A program made the position numbers and the translations under genes. DNA of 64,000 bases, taken from assembly GCA_013396635.1 (NCBI GenBank), contig WBMW01003269.1, positions 152,915-216,914 on the forward strand, written 5' to 3'. Below, piece by piece: positions 50,390 to 63,620 of the stretch (positions within the stretch are counted from its first letter, which is position 1; every line of letters starts with the position of its first letter). The notes beneath the pieces were generated by a model, which saw only the letters and a list, made by a program, of their open reading frames with translations, was not told the DNA's origin and ran no database searches. This DNA comes from Penelope pileata. Lineage: Eukaryota > Chordata > Aves > Galliformes > Cracidae.

Positions 50390-53300
50390 CTGAAAAAGAA
50401 GAATACATGATGATAAAAAATTCTCAGACACTTTTGCGTTCTCCTGTCACACCGTAAAGCAGCGTTGGTACACCCACCTCAGCACCCCACTACCAGCCAC
50501 CCGCTGACCTGTGAAGCTACACATGTGCAGTTATGCTTCATATTAAAGGAACATGTACACAATTTATAAACTAATGATGGATGACACAATCACTTCTACA
50601 GATTTTAGTCTTATTAATGGCATGACTAATAATCACCTGAACGCAAGCTTTGAACATGAGTATTAAAGACCCCGTGACCTGCTTAGCAGTCTCTGTGGGT
50701 GCCCCCTTCTGAGCAAGGATGACATCTCCTGTACTTCCCAAGAAAGACTGAAGACTGTACTTCTCTCAGAAGGGACTCAGTGAACCCCCTGCACTTTCGC
50801 TGGGTCACCAGGTTACAGGTGTCCTCAGCAGGTCCAGCTGCTCAGTGGCCCCTCCGTTGGCTTCCCTCTGGGAGTTACGACCAGTATGAAAAGGTAGTGA
50901 CAGGGAACAGCTTGCTCAACACAGAGCGTTATTTATTTATCCATAGGAACATAACAAACAGAGGGGATAAGAGATAAAACAACAAAAGGCATACACAAAC
51001 ATTATCCTGCCTAAAATTCAGCTTTGCTTTGCACTTTAGGTAAGCCCTATTTTTCTCAGACATCCACCAGCACGAGGACCAGATATCACCTCCTGCAACT
51101 GCTGCTTTTTGGTGTCAGTCTCCCAGGCCACATTTTATTTAGTTTTCAGAAGGTGAACTTCCAGCTACTTTCACATTGCAAAGCCCTGAATGCTTCAAAC
51201 TGGGATCTCTCAACAATCCTGCAGCCTTGGCCAGACTCCCAATTTTTTATTAGTGGAGGTAAACATCAAAGAAGTTTGGGCTGAATGAGGTGGATTCCTG
51301 CAGAGCTCCCATCTTACATAACCAAGTCTGATCTAAATCTTCAGCCACAAGCACAGCCACAAAATTCAGATACTGAAGTTACAAAATAACAGTGAAAAGC
51401 AATAGGTCCTCCACAACAAGGGCACTTATCCATACTGTATCTACCGTTTGTTAACTTCTAATATATATTGTATCTAACAAAGAGGAGGACCAGAAATGCA
51501 GCAGCAGTCAAGTACCAGCATGCAGACTGGCAGCACTTTTCGTCTCACAAAGTGGTTGCAAAATTTTGACTCTGTAAAAGCAATTTATATCCCTGCCATT
51601 GGTCTAGAACTAAATACAAGACAAAACTGATAAAGTCTGTGGAACTTGCTGAACACAAAGGGTACAGTGTAAAGCAGTAACAAGGCTAGTTAGAATGAAA
51701 TTATGTAGTACTTTCAGCTCATTTCACAAAATGAAATGTAAAGTATCACTGAAATCAAGAATACAGGTCATTATAGGTCAGGCAAAGCATTGATTCAGTG
51801 AAGAACTTAGGTTTGCTGAGAATAATCAACTGAATGGAGTTAAAATGACAATATTTAAAATCAAAAACGTATCTTGGGGTATACAGAATGTCAAACAAAG
51901 AGTGAAGTAATACTGTTTTGTAAACAATCTTAGCAAAAATCTTACTCAATATGGTATTCAATTAAGTCTGTGTTTTATAAAGGAATCTGAAAATCTGAAA
52001 GGCAGACAAAAAAGCCGCATGGATGAACAGCTTGTTGGAAAGAAAACAAATTTACACTGAGACATTATGGAAACCATTAGTTCTACAAAAAGATTTAAAA
52101 TCACTTTAGCATAATTTGCAAATACATACAAGGGAGAGATTTTTGATCGCTGTTTGTTAGATTTAGCAAAGACAAGAAAATACCTGTTAGAAAATGAAGC
52201 TGGGCAAATTTAGCCTCATTTAGCTTCACACTACATAATCTATCTTTGAAAGGGAGAATAACTAGTCACCGGCATAATTTACATAATACAGAGCCATACA
52301 GACTCAATATTGAAAATCACTGAACGTCCCCTCTGCCCTTAAAATTTCAGCCCTTGCATATTCTTTGACCAAACACAGGCAAGAGACTAACTGCACTGCA
52401 AATGAGGGAGGATCACAGACTTTAAGGCTCAGACCTAAGCAGTGAGGAAAGAAGTTTCAAGCCTTAGTTATCTGACTTCCCCAGCTTCAGGAAGGTAAAA
52501 TATGTTCAGGAGTGTCCTATGTACTTTGAATTTAAATTTGATCTTCATTCCAGAACTGACACTTTAATTGTAAGGTCTTTCTTAGCCTGAAATCTATGAG
52601 ACAGCAAGGTGCTTTGGCAGACACACAATAGCTCTTTTATGTAAGCAGCTTCAGATCCCTCTATACTCCTGCTCTGTTTACTGATCATTTCTTGTTTCTG
52701 CTCATCTCATCCTTTCCACATACTTGCTCAAGGAAGCATTACGATGGTAATACTCTTCTTTAATGGTTTCATATTGATAAGGGATTTTATCCTTAACTAA
52801 GCTAAAAAAAGAAGAAAAAAAAGGAAAATATGGGCATTGAGATGAAAGAAGAATATACAGAATTCTCATTAAGCAAACACGGTTCTGAAGGTCAAAGTTT
52901 AAAACCATGTACTTACTGCGCTATTTTCCACAGATCCCATTCCAGTGAGGTTCACTGCCGGCCTCAGCAGGCCGATCTCCTCCTGCTCCTGCTCTCATTG
53001 GGAGCACAGTGGCATTGACTGGAGAAGCAAATGGGGCCAGCCAGGCTCATGCATTCTGGCTCTGATCCATGCATGAGGTGTGGGGAATCTCACATCTTCC
53101 CTGGCTAACCCCAGCAGGTCAGTTTTGCTGAAAGAAGTAGAGCTCTACAGAGCTGGAGCAATGATATGGTAAGGGCACATCCCACCGCTCAGTAGTTCAC
53201 ATGACCAGTAGCAGGGAGTAGCCCAACCCTTGGCAACATGAGGCCTTAAATTGCATTTCAACCTGCCACTTCTCAGGATAGGTGCACCTGACTCCACACA

Positions 53301-54647
53301 ATACACCTCTGAGTACTCCAGTGTCACCTCCAGCCTTCTCCAGTCACCTGTGGCTCTAACCCATAAAGAGGATCCCTCATTATCCCTACCTACAACAAGT
53401 AGCCTCAGTATGATCAAGACACATGAGCTTTCCTTGGGACTTCATTCATCTTCCTACCCACAGACATCTGCTACTGAAATCCTGCAGCATCCCGGCTGGC
53501 CTTCAGCTGCTGCACCAGAAAGTCACAGCACTCCCACAGACCTTACCAACGCCACATGACTCTCTCGTCTAACACATTACTCTCTTCTGACAGTTCTCCT
53601 TTAATTTTTCTTGTAACTAATTGTGGATTTGATTCAGTTTTCAAACATCATTTATGGTGGTAAAGAGAAGAATAAAGTTAGCTCATGAGAGAGAGAGAAC
53701 AATACAGAGTGCTACAAGAATTTAGTAAACTCAGTTTACCATGGCGACATCTCCTACAAGTCTGCACTCCCAAACAGACACTGATCTAAACAGACACTAA
53801 ATAGACCCAATTAGACATGAAGGTTAAAGATCTTATTACTTTCCCTAGGTAAATGCCATACATACAAGGCCTGTTAAATCTCAGTACACAAACCAAGTAT
53901 GCACCCATGATATTTATATAAATCATTTACTTTCTTACACTACTTACTATCCTAAGCACCTAGATAAGAAAAAAAGATTGTCTCCTGATGCATTTGTTTT
54001 GGATTATCTGACTGGGCAATTTTATTGCTCAGTATTTTAAATAATTTTGTTTTCATTTGTCCTTTTAACTTGCAAAGATTATTTTGTGACTAATTTTTCT
54101 GCTAATATATTTTTAAATGACAACATTTTCATTGTTAAGTAGCAATATACACCATTTACAGCAATGAGAAAGCTAATTATTCAAAAAGGGACTACAGAGC
54201 TGAAAGACTAAAACCATCACATAGCTGTTCAGCAGATGTCAGTGACCTCAGCCATGTTCCTAGGTGCACTGATGACAAGTCACTTAGAGGCTACATTCAT
54301 GGCACAACAGTCATTTAACATAAATAATTCATTCTTCATAAAGATACTGATTAAACTGACATTTTCGTGATTTTTGGTATAAACTCAATTTTTTAAAAAT
54401 TTTTTCTTAAGCTGTCAAAAATAATCTTTAAATGTCTACTTGTTCTTACTATTTAAGTCTTGCTCTATACTAGGCGAGCAGTTATAAAGAAATAACACTA
54501 ATGATTTGCTCATATTGCTTCTCTGCTATTGAGGCTAATATGAAAATAGAACACTAAAAATTAAACACTGAAAAACTGATTAGTAGATTGACGGACTTGG
54601 TACCTTAACATGAAGATTAGGAACAGTATTTTTCCTGAAACACAAAC
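50390..54647 (-). other. STAU2: STAU2 intron (about 4.3 kb)
   Basis: Between the dsRBD2 exon (donor GTTTGTG) and the acidic-linker exon (acceptor TTTTTCAG). Two stretches, 50.45-51.3 kb and 52.9-53.6 kb, are GC-richer than their surroundings but show no recognisable frame or repeat. The remainder is AT-rich. Confidence 0.9.
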
Positions 54648-54807
54648 CTGAGGTAATTTTTCTGGAATAGGCTCATTCTGGAGAGCTTGAAGGGCCTTCA
54701 TTGCAGCATTATGTCTAGCAGCTTGACGAGTCTTTCCTTCACCAAAAAACTCACTGTTGCCAACAGTTAACTGGACATAGAAAATTTTAGGCACTGGGCA
54801 GTGATAC
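54648..54807 (-). CDS. STAU2: STAU2 coding exon, start and body of dsRBD2 (first exon visible)
   Basis: This exon encodes almost all of the second double-stranded RNA-binding domain of Staufen-2, a protein that binds structured mRNAs for transport along microtubules and for localisation and decay. The translation runs from YHCPVPKIFYVQL through EFFGEGKTRQAARHNAAMKA to IPEKLPQ. The KTRQAARHNAA stretch is the dsRBD's basic helix region, which contacts the RNA backbone. Splice sites are clear: acceptor TTTACAG before the exon (54808-54810 on the plus strand read CTG) and donor CAG/GTTTGTG after 54648. The exon is 160 nt; its first base completes a codon begun in an upstream exon (probably Arg by family comparison), and it ends in phase 0, matching the next exon. 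STAU2 is favoured over the paralogue STAU1 because the sequences of this and the downstream exons agree with STAU2 throughout. The upstream exons with the start codon and dsRBD1 are not in the window. Confidence 0.97.
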
Positions 54808-56490
54808 CTGTAAAGAAGTCATGAACAAGTTAACATCTTTCTATGTGTTAGAAAGCAGCAATACAAGTTGTGAATTTTAACATTGTCTTTCCTTACAATT
54901 TCCTTTCAAATACCTGAACACTGATCAGCAAGGCAGCTCCTACGTGCACACAAACTCGTCACCCACATTTCCACACCTCTGCAATGAACCTTGCTTCAGG
55001 TCACCAGCCCAGCTCTCCTGACCTGAGCGTGGAGAGGATTAGGCCAAGGAGAACTGAAAGCTCCCATGGACGTTATGCCTGGGAGGCATAGAGGAAGAAG
55101 GAACATGAGACCTCTCACACAGGGGCTCTGGAGCAAGCTCACACAGCTCAGCAGGAGGAAAGTCAGATGGAAGAGAGTGAGGGACCTGGACAACATAATT
55201 TTGGCCTCTAGTTGAAGTTCAAGTATTGAAATTCTTGTAAAGGATAAGAACTTCCCTTCCAAAACACTAACAAAGGGTAGAGAGAAGCCTTCATCAGCAA
55301 ACATTTTGCAGGTGCTGAAAGAAAAGCATCACTGATTTCCCTTTTTTCCCTTTACAGACAAAATTCCAAATATAATGTCAGGGATGGCTATTTTGAATAT
55401 GTTTGAAAGGCACTGACAAAGATAAAGCAAAAAATTGATGTTTTCCTATGAACTAGCACTGCTATCACACTTCAGAGGAAGCAGTGCCCTTATTCATATA
55501 CTCAACTCCACATCTCTATTTTCAGTAACAAAAATAGCTAACCCAACCCATGCTCCCTACCCTGAAACATGTCTCTTGTTAGAAGGGAAACAAGAAAGAG
55601 ACATCCTGCCATTCTGAGTCTTGGAAGGCACTGTTAAAGCAACGTGACAACTACAAGCAGAAGAGGTTGTCTATATAAGCAGTTTCTACAGAAAAGACAT
55701 ATTCCCCAAAACCACCACCCTGTACTGAGAAGAAGAAATTTAGCACAGATAATTTGTTGTAGTCAACATTGAAATAATGATCTTTTAACAGAAAATTTTG
55801 AATAAAAGTCTTCTAATTATGTTCTATACAGGTAAGCGAATTTGTTTCATATTCTATGGTCTAGTCTGCCTGAGGCTCTTTCCTCAGTGTCTCTTCTAAC
55901 ACACTGGAGATTTCTTCCTTGGAAAAATATACACATATCAGAAATGTTTTCCCATTTATGACATATAACTTGTACATACTTTACAGCAACGTACAAAAGC
56001 CCAAAATTCAGAAAGCTTGGCCAAAAGCTATAGGTCCATCACAAAAAAACTAGAATCACTCAAAAATACAGCAAAGTACTTCCTCCTGTTAAAGGACCCT
56101 TATTAAAACATGCTTTCTCCATTTTTGTGTGAGACTTTTTGTATGAAGACTGATTTTTCATTAATACATGTAACTGATTTGTTTCAATTATAAAATAAAT
56201 ACAATCTTTTTCTGTTAGCAGCACACTTCAAGCTCAAACAACTGTGAATAAGCAGCCCGTTCTCATTGTCCCTGAACTTTGTGTCGAGTTCTAAAAACAT
56301 GTTTATATGGAAAGAGGAAAACCATAATACTGGCTCCAAGAAGCCTCCAGCTACACGGCCTTGGAGGGGTGAGCTAAGTTGCCTTTATAAATGCAAAAAG
56401 TGGGCACTTTGCTTTCCCGTTTACAGTTTAACACAGTTATAGGGAATTATTAAGGCCTGGAGAAGCATTTTTTTGTGTAAAATTTCCATA

Positions 56491-56945
56491 AAATTATAGA
56501 GTTACTCAGGTTGGAAAGGATCCGAGAGGTTATCTGGTCCAAAGCAGTGCCCAAAGCAGGGCTGAACTCTGAAGTTACACCACCTTTTGCAGGCTTGTCT
56601 GAGGTATTTTGGTAACTCTAAAGATGGACATGTCAAAACACCTCCAGGCAGTCTGCTCCAGTGTTTGACCACCCTTTCCCGAAGAACTTCCTTCTCATAT
56701 ATAACTGGGACATCTCTTGCTGCAACTCACATTCATTGCCTCTCAACTTTTTCTTGTGCATCGCCGAGAAGGCTCTGGCTTTGTCTTCTTTAAAACCAGC
56801 CATCATGTAAGTGAAAACCACAGCCAATTCCCTACTCCTAGCCAACTTCCTCTTCTCCAAACTAAATAAACATGTCTCTTTCGGCACTTCCTCATACATC
56901 ATGACAAAGTCATCACTGATGCACCCCAGAAACCTCCTGGATTGC
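56491..56945 (-). mobile_element. Old, diverged CR1 LINE fragment with a surviving open frame
   Basis: The plus strand starts AAATTATAGAGTTACTCAGG, TTGGAAAGGATCCGAGAGGT, a worn inverted CR1 3' end. Further in, the minus-strand frame (56633-57067, 144 codons) shows the CR1 ORF2 C-terminal pattern: YEEV near where the intact copy has YEER, LFSLEKRKL, RGNECELQ, RRKFFGKGWSN and ADCLEVF. It corresponds to the same region of the intact CR1 at 15.6 kb but is clearly diverged. The first ~45 residues of the frame (upstream of about 56945) do not look like CR1. No function is implied by the sequence alone. Confidence 0.78.
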
Positions 56946-59462
56946 TTGTGCCCTGCTGTGCTGTGGGCTTCCTTCAGCTCTGTTTTGTTTGTTTCAGGGT
57001 CTCTCTCATCAACATTGCCTTTGCTTACTAAGTAGGTCCACCACTTCCTTACTTGACTGCAGGTCACCTCCTCTCTCTGTCACTCCTGTTTTAAAGCTCC
57101 ATTCACCGGATTAGCCAGCCTAATGATAAAGATGCTTGCCCTGCCTGGTTAGGTGATCTTGTCTCTTCCAAATATTGATCCTCAAAGAGTGTGCCACAGT
57201 TATAAAAACTCAATCTCTGCAGTCAGTTAGCCATGGCTGTTATGCTCCAGGTGTCTTCTGGCAGTATCACTGGTGCTCACAATGAAGATCATCAGCAGGC
57301 AGTATATTGTGGAACAGATAACCCTTGGCAGTCGCTCCACAATTTCCAAGCTCCTGACAAGCAGCAAACCTCCTTGAACAGGGGTCAGGTTCACAGGTGA
57401 GGATCTCTGTCCCTTGCAGCAGAAAGCTGCTCACTGCTATGAATTGTCACTTCCTTCTGGTGCTGCTGCAGGGCTCTGGCTCAGCTGGACTGGATGTTCT
57501 GAGAGCTTCTGGGCATTTTGTGCTGCCATGGCACTGAACCTGTACAGTTGCAGAGCGGACAGTAGTGCAGGAGCCTTCCTCCTGATGCCTTAAGTTGCAG
57601 GTTTCCAGCCCGCATCATCACAGACTCCCCATCTCTCAGCTCGGTAAGAACGGACTCTCCCTGTTACTCCTTTGGGGTTCAGGCTCTCATATCTGCAGAG
57701 TCTCAGAGAAGATCCAACAAATCCCTCATTCATCACTTCCAGTTAGCACAGCTTGCTGACATCTTCCCGCATCTTCTCTACATGGTAACACAGATCCATC
57801 TCCCCCAGACCCAGCTTCCAGCAATCCTGCAGCTGGAGTTCTGGAGAGCTGCATCTTCTCTCCAGAGCGAGAGCTGACTCAAGGTCTCCACACATAAGGG
57901 ACAGCTTCTCTGGCTGGTGCTAGGAACCGTGCCACGTGGCATGACTCCATGGTTGCTGAGCACACACACACTGTCCTCAGCAGAGTTTCTAGCCCCATTC
58001 TGTGTGAGGCACTGTGCAAGCTGCTGCATCAGCTGGCTGCCTCTGAGAGCAGTACTTAAATGGGCTTCTCGTACCTGATGAAAGGGTGCTTGGCCTTCTC
58101 TAGTCAAGAGTCAGCTCAGTGCACCTTTTGATCAGGTGTGGCTGACAGAGCTCAGGAGCAGCAGCCTCCTTTAGCTACCCCCCTCCCTGCAGCAAGAGGC
58201 ACCCTCAAGTTCCAAAAAGAGTTCCCAGGAATCTTTCCACCATCCCACAGGAAGCTCCCTGATAATCTAGAACTAGAAGCTGGAAACTGCTTCAAACGGC
58301 TGCCTCTGTTGGCTGCAGCATTCCTCAGGACAGGCCTTGTGATACGCAAAGGCAGTAGGTATCTTGATAGCACATCCCACCTCATTACTGCACAATAGCC
58401 TTTAAGCAGAAAAAAAGTGGCAGTACTACTAGCAGCTACCTAGATTTGGGGAAATTCCACATCCATATCCATCAGAAGTTCCTGGTTGTTGAGCTACTAG
58501 ACTTACCTTTCTCTCCATTACAAGCAATGGAGGAAAGCCTATGAGCCTTCATCCATTTTACACATTCATATCCCCACAACAGGCCCACTCTTTTTCCCTC
58601 ACCCCTCCCCACCTTTTCTTTTAAAGGGTGTTTAGGGAGTTATTTATGTGATAATGGGGAAAATGATATTCAGCCTGTGGCTCTAGAGCCTCAAGCAGTT
58701 CTTTGGCATTGGCAGAATGATTAGGTTTTACATGGTTTTGATTAAACCCCTCTTGCTCTGCATGGCCTCAAGCAGAGTTAAGAGCACTGATCATATGAAC
58801 ATTGCCAGAGAAGTGCAAAGTAGCACCTGAAATCCTTAGAAAATGGTCTAAATCTGTGAGGATATTGGCTTTTCTACAACATGGAATGTGTCAAAAAGAA
58901 ACAAAGCATCCTCAGCTTTTCAGTGCAAGGATAAAGTCTGCATCAGCAAAAAACTTAAAAGTCATCATAATATTAAGCCTGAAAGCAGAACGCAATGATT
59001 AAATTGAGTTTTAAGACAGAATGACTGCATCCTAGAGAGACACACTCATTTAACATCATGCAAAGTTAAGATGTTATATCTGCCACTGATCATTAACAAA
59101 GCTTCCCAATATACACCTGAATTGCCAAAAGGCTTGAAAACCGATCTTGGACACCCACAGAATTTGTTGATTTTTAGGTCTCTGTAGGTCTGTTCAGTCA
59201 TAGAACTGGAACAGTCAGGATGTCAAACACCAACACGTTACACATAGACTCATTAGGTTTTAAAACTACCTACATTTAAGTGATATGCATCTCCCTGCAC
59301 TTTGCAATGCTGCTGCAAAAGGTGGGGTTTTTCTCTGGAGAAAGTTCTTATGTACAAATACTCCCAGGTGATACTGATACAATCCACAGAACAAAAACTG
59401 TCAGGCACATCCAAATACCAAAAGAGTACAAGAACAGAAGACAACAGAAGACAATAACCTGC

Positions 59463-59526
59463 TTTGGCAGGGGGGTGGACTTGATGATCTCTAGAGGTCC
59501 CTTCCAACCCCTGCAATTCTGTGGTT
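59463..59526 (+). mobile_element. CR1 LINE 3' end, same subfamily as the 15.6-kb copy
   Basis: The plus strand reads GGCAGGGGGGTGGACTTGAT, GATCTCTAGAGGTCCCTTCC, AACCCCTGCAATTCTGTGG. Over about 63 nt it matches the reverse complement of the 3' end of the 15577-16857 copy with only about three substitutions and one single-base indel. It is very short (about 64 nt) and ends with one ATTCTGTG unit. Confidence 0.9.
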
Positions 59527-61241
59527 CAAAATGATACACTCACTCAGAACGTGATAAAGGACAACACTTTAACAAGCAGTCATATGTAACCTATTATAAA
59601 AAGTCAATTTTCATCCGGCTCTTCTGGACATGACATCCCTAAGAAGATCCCTTGCATACAAGGTCTGGAAAGCAGGTTCTCTCAAATCCCTCTAAGTTTC
59701 ATAGAATAAGAAACCTACATTTTAGCTAATGCCACTAGTATCACTTTAGAATAGGCAACCTGAAAAAGGATATTTGCTCAATGACTGTGACCTTGAATGC
59801 CAAGTTTCAGCAATGAGCAACTATTTACAACTAGTTATAAACCCCTAGAAGTAGGGGTTCATAACAGAAATGCTGACAGACCTGAACTAAGCTGGTGTGA
59901 GCGGGCGCCACTATAATTAAATAAATCACCAAGGTCTGTTGATAATTAGAAAACTCATTTTGGTTTGCCACAGAGACAAACAAAAATTCTGTTCATTATA
60001 ATTTTACTGGAATATGATGTCATAACATGTAAGCATACTGAAACAATCTGCTGCTTTTCTAGCCAAAATATTAATTGCATACTAAGGAGCCCTTGGGGCC
60101 TCTTCCTTTTTGGCCATCAAATCCACACACACAAAGACAAATAAAGTATTAGTACATGCGCTATGTGTTCGTATTGCATTTCCTGCATTTCTCTGGATTC
60201 CTCAATGGCATAAACACTTCTGATAAATATTGTTACTTTATTCTTAGAAGGGGAAAAGAAAAAAAAAAACAAGTGCAAGCTGAAGCTCAAGGAAATCAGG
60301 AAGTTTATTTAGATTTAGCCTCCAGTTATTAACTGCAGTGAGGCTTTGTCTAAATTCTAACAGTCAAGGTATTCCTCACCTATGTAAAAAAATAACAAAT
60401 AAATCCACTTACTCCCCTGGTAAGGAAGCGTTATTGTAATTATTATCCTATTTCCACTTCTCACTGAAAGTGAGGAGGAACGAGGATTGGTTTGGCCAAG
60501 ATGAGGGCCGCTAAAATACGAGATCCAAACTGGTACAGGAAAGTCATTCTTCAGATGCCAGCTCCATGCTGAAAGGGTCATTCTCTGCTCCTGTCCCTTG
60601 AGCTCCTTTTCCACTCCAGCTCAATCAAGACAGCAGCCCTGCAGGCACAGCTCTACCAGAAAAATGCTGTGAGCTTTGCAAGTGCGGCGACAAAGCCACA
60701 GGCTGTTCAAGGGAGTAGGACACAGCATTCACTGTGCGCAACTTCTCTGTAACATCAGAAATTTCTCTAGGGGAGCAAGCTGCTTAGTGCAGCTGTTCCC
60801 TGGCCATGCCCTATTTTTCTAAGCAGTCCATTAGCCACATGGATTTCTTACAGATGTGAGTTCTATGTTTTGAAGAGGGAAACATCCAGCACAGCCACTT
60901 TTGTCTTCATACAGTCTATCTCCTGGTTCTTTCAGCAGGCCCGTAACAACACCTGGGAACAAAGAGACTCTTTTTCCAATTGCTCCTTTTAAGAACAACG
61001 GCCCACTATCCCTGGACCAGCCTGTCTGTCTTCTTCTAGATTACCTCCACACATCCTCGAAACCATTTTTTAAGCAAGCAAGACAAAGCACAATGTTTCA
61101 CTTCCAGCCATGCATATTCCTTATTAGATAGAAAGATAAATTTCTGAAAATTCTCTTCAGCTGATTTATTTATACAGCCCATTGCCATTTTCACTATTCA
61201 TAATGTTGACATCCTCTCAGCCACACCACACAGCTGAGATA

Positions 61242-61264
61242 AATATATATATACACACACATAA
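61242..61264. repeat. (TA)n/(CA)n microsatellite
   Basis: Alternating AT followed by alternating AC on the plus strand. The composition is like the block beside the gap at 37.8 kb, only shorter. Confidence 0.9.
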
Positions 61265-62903
61265 ATCATGTAAGCTTGTCCCAGATTATCCTTCATTCAA
61301 AATACGGTTTAAACTATGATCTGAATCTTCAAAAAATGATAAATTTAATGCAATTAATTCTGAATGATTCAGATTTTTTTCTATATAATACTTTCTATTA
61401 TCTGTTTATGGAACCAATTTTGACCCAGTTACAGAACCCCCCCAAGGAACAGCCTGTTTAACTGCCTATGTTGAAATTGTAAAGAATAACTGAGTGATAG
61501 AAACATATTAACAGAAAGAGATTCAAAAGCATATTTTAAATTTTACGGAAATAGTGAGAAAACAGAACAAAGATACTTCCCATTTTAAGAAACCCCAAAC
61601 CTTCTCTACTTCAAAAGAATGTATGTAAGCAAATCCTGTATTCAACACTCAAGTGTAATGAGTGGCAAGCTCTGTACAGTGCGCTCCATTTATCGGGGTC
61701 TACGAGAAAACAAATCAGGTACTTGCTTCCAGTACTTCTACTGGGAGGATGATCTAGAAGCTGAAATGATATTCAGGAATCTTCTTACGTTCAGTCTGGC
61801 TATACTCTTATATTTTGTTTTGCACCAACACTATCCTTTAACCTACATATCTGTTGCAATGTTTTGTTATGTTTACCTTCGAAGGCGAGCATTCCCATTC
61901 CCTCTCAGCCTTTGTTTTGCAAGTGAATAACTCGAGATATTTCAGCGTTCTCCTGCTTAATAAAAGGCTTTCCAATGCCCTGGTAATCCTTCACAGCCCT
62001 TCCCTATACTTACTTCTGTTCCTGAACTAAAAGGTTAAGAATGGTGGATGACATATCATCTGATAGACTGATGGTGTTCCGCATAACAGCAGTATTTAAG
62101 TATCTTTACCAGAAATACCTTGCTCAACGCATCCTAAAAATCACATTTGCCTTTCTTCTGGTTCCACCAAACCACTTGGTTCTTAGTTTATCTCACAAAT
62201 AACTAACAATCTCGGATAACTCTCCTGTTCTCTGATTTCCACCTGAATAACCTTCATGGGGCAACAGAATTTGTACTACAAGTACTTATCTTCTTGATCT
62301 TACATTTTATATAGGAAAGCTTGGTCTCATGCCATTTCTAATACAACAGTTCTCACAATCATCCAATTCTTCCTGCGTATTTTGTTCTTCCTGCATAGTG
62401 ACGACACTTTCTGCCTTCCATCACTATCTTCCTACTTTTTGTACAAACATTTTTAACACAAATAATTTAAAAGTTTGCTTCTAAAAAAGGAAGAGGAATA
62501 GCACTTAATCTTCCTCCAAGTTTGATTTTTAATACTGATTATTTTTCTTCTCCTTTCCCACCTTGCATTTCTTATACAAACCCCCATCTCCTTCATTTTA
62601 ACGAAAACAGAATCCTTATCTAATGCTATAAAATGCTTCACTGAATCCCACAAAATAAGGTTGACTTTACTCTCTAACTAAAAAATGAGTTAACATATGC
62701 AAGGTTAACAGGTTAGTTAGACATACTCTATCTTTAGGATACAGTAACACCAGGCTGAGTTTTAATCTGTTTTACTTCCCTGCCTTCATTTAAACTTTCT
62801 TTTAAACTTTATGCTGAATTTCATGAAGTTAATGATGATTCATTTTTTTTTTTCCACTGGATCAGACTATGCAGTTCTTTTCAACAATATGATTAACGTC
62901 ATC

Positions 62904-62920
62904 AAAAAAAAAAAAAAAAA
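62904..62920. repeat. Poly-A tract
   Basis: Seventeen A in a row followed by CCCC. Confidence 0.95.
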
Positions 62921-63599
62921 CCCCACTCATATTTTCATGATCACAATATCAAACCTCTTCAAACATTTCTAAGTTAAAAACAAAAGGGAGGGGGATTCAG
63001 TTTTACATAACATCATCCAGCATGGAATCTTCCCAAGAGAACTTGTGATGATAAGACAACAACATTGCCACATATCTGTATCTTTGAATTCCAAGTTGCT
63101 CAATACAGACATTTGACTGAAATAGTGGTATGTGCAGAGTAAATATTGAGCTAACTTGTTTACCATCTGCAACAAGAATATGTATGCTGACAAGTGAATA
63201 AAACAGTTCCGCATCAAAAGTAATTAGAAGAAGCCAACAGAAGGCTACAGACTTCATAAATCATCGACTTTAACAGCCACGGATCTACCTAACAGGTACT
63301 ACAACAAACATACTGAGCCAGCTTTGCAGCACCAGATACAAAGAGATGCTTACACACACGCTAAGTTCAGATCTCTACTTCCCCTTCTATTTCTCCCTCT
63401 ACTAGCAGGTTCAGTCTAAAGTTTTACTAAATGTGGCAGAAGAGCCTCACAGCCAGCCTGAGTTCCCTTTTTAAAACAAAGAAAAGCTAACGCAAGAGAT
63501 ATGGGAGAAAAAGGCTATGAAGAAATAAAAGGAAAAATTTGGAAAAAAAAAGGATCATGACATGAACTTTCCGAAGTACTATACAAGGGACACCAGAGT

Positions 63600-63620
63600 A
63601 AAAAAAAAAAAAAAAAAAAA
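63600..63620. repeat. Poly-A tract
   Basis: Twenty-one A in a row on the plus strand, with no transposon body recognised next to it. Confidence 0.95.

Noticed and set aside
63600..63620. Poly-A run as the tail of a processed pseudogene
   Set aside because: The adjacent DNA shows no recognisable coding sequence or flanking target duplication; treated as a plain homopolymer.
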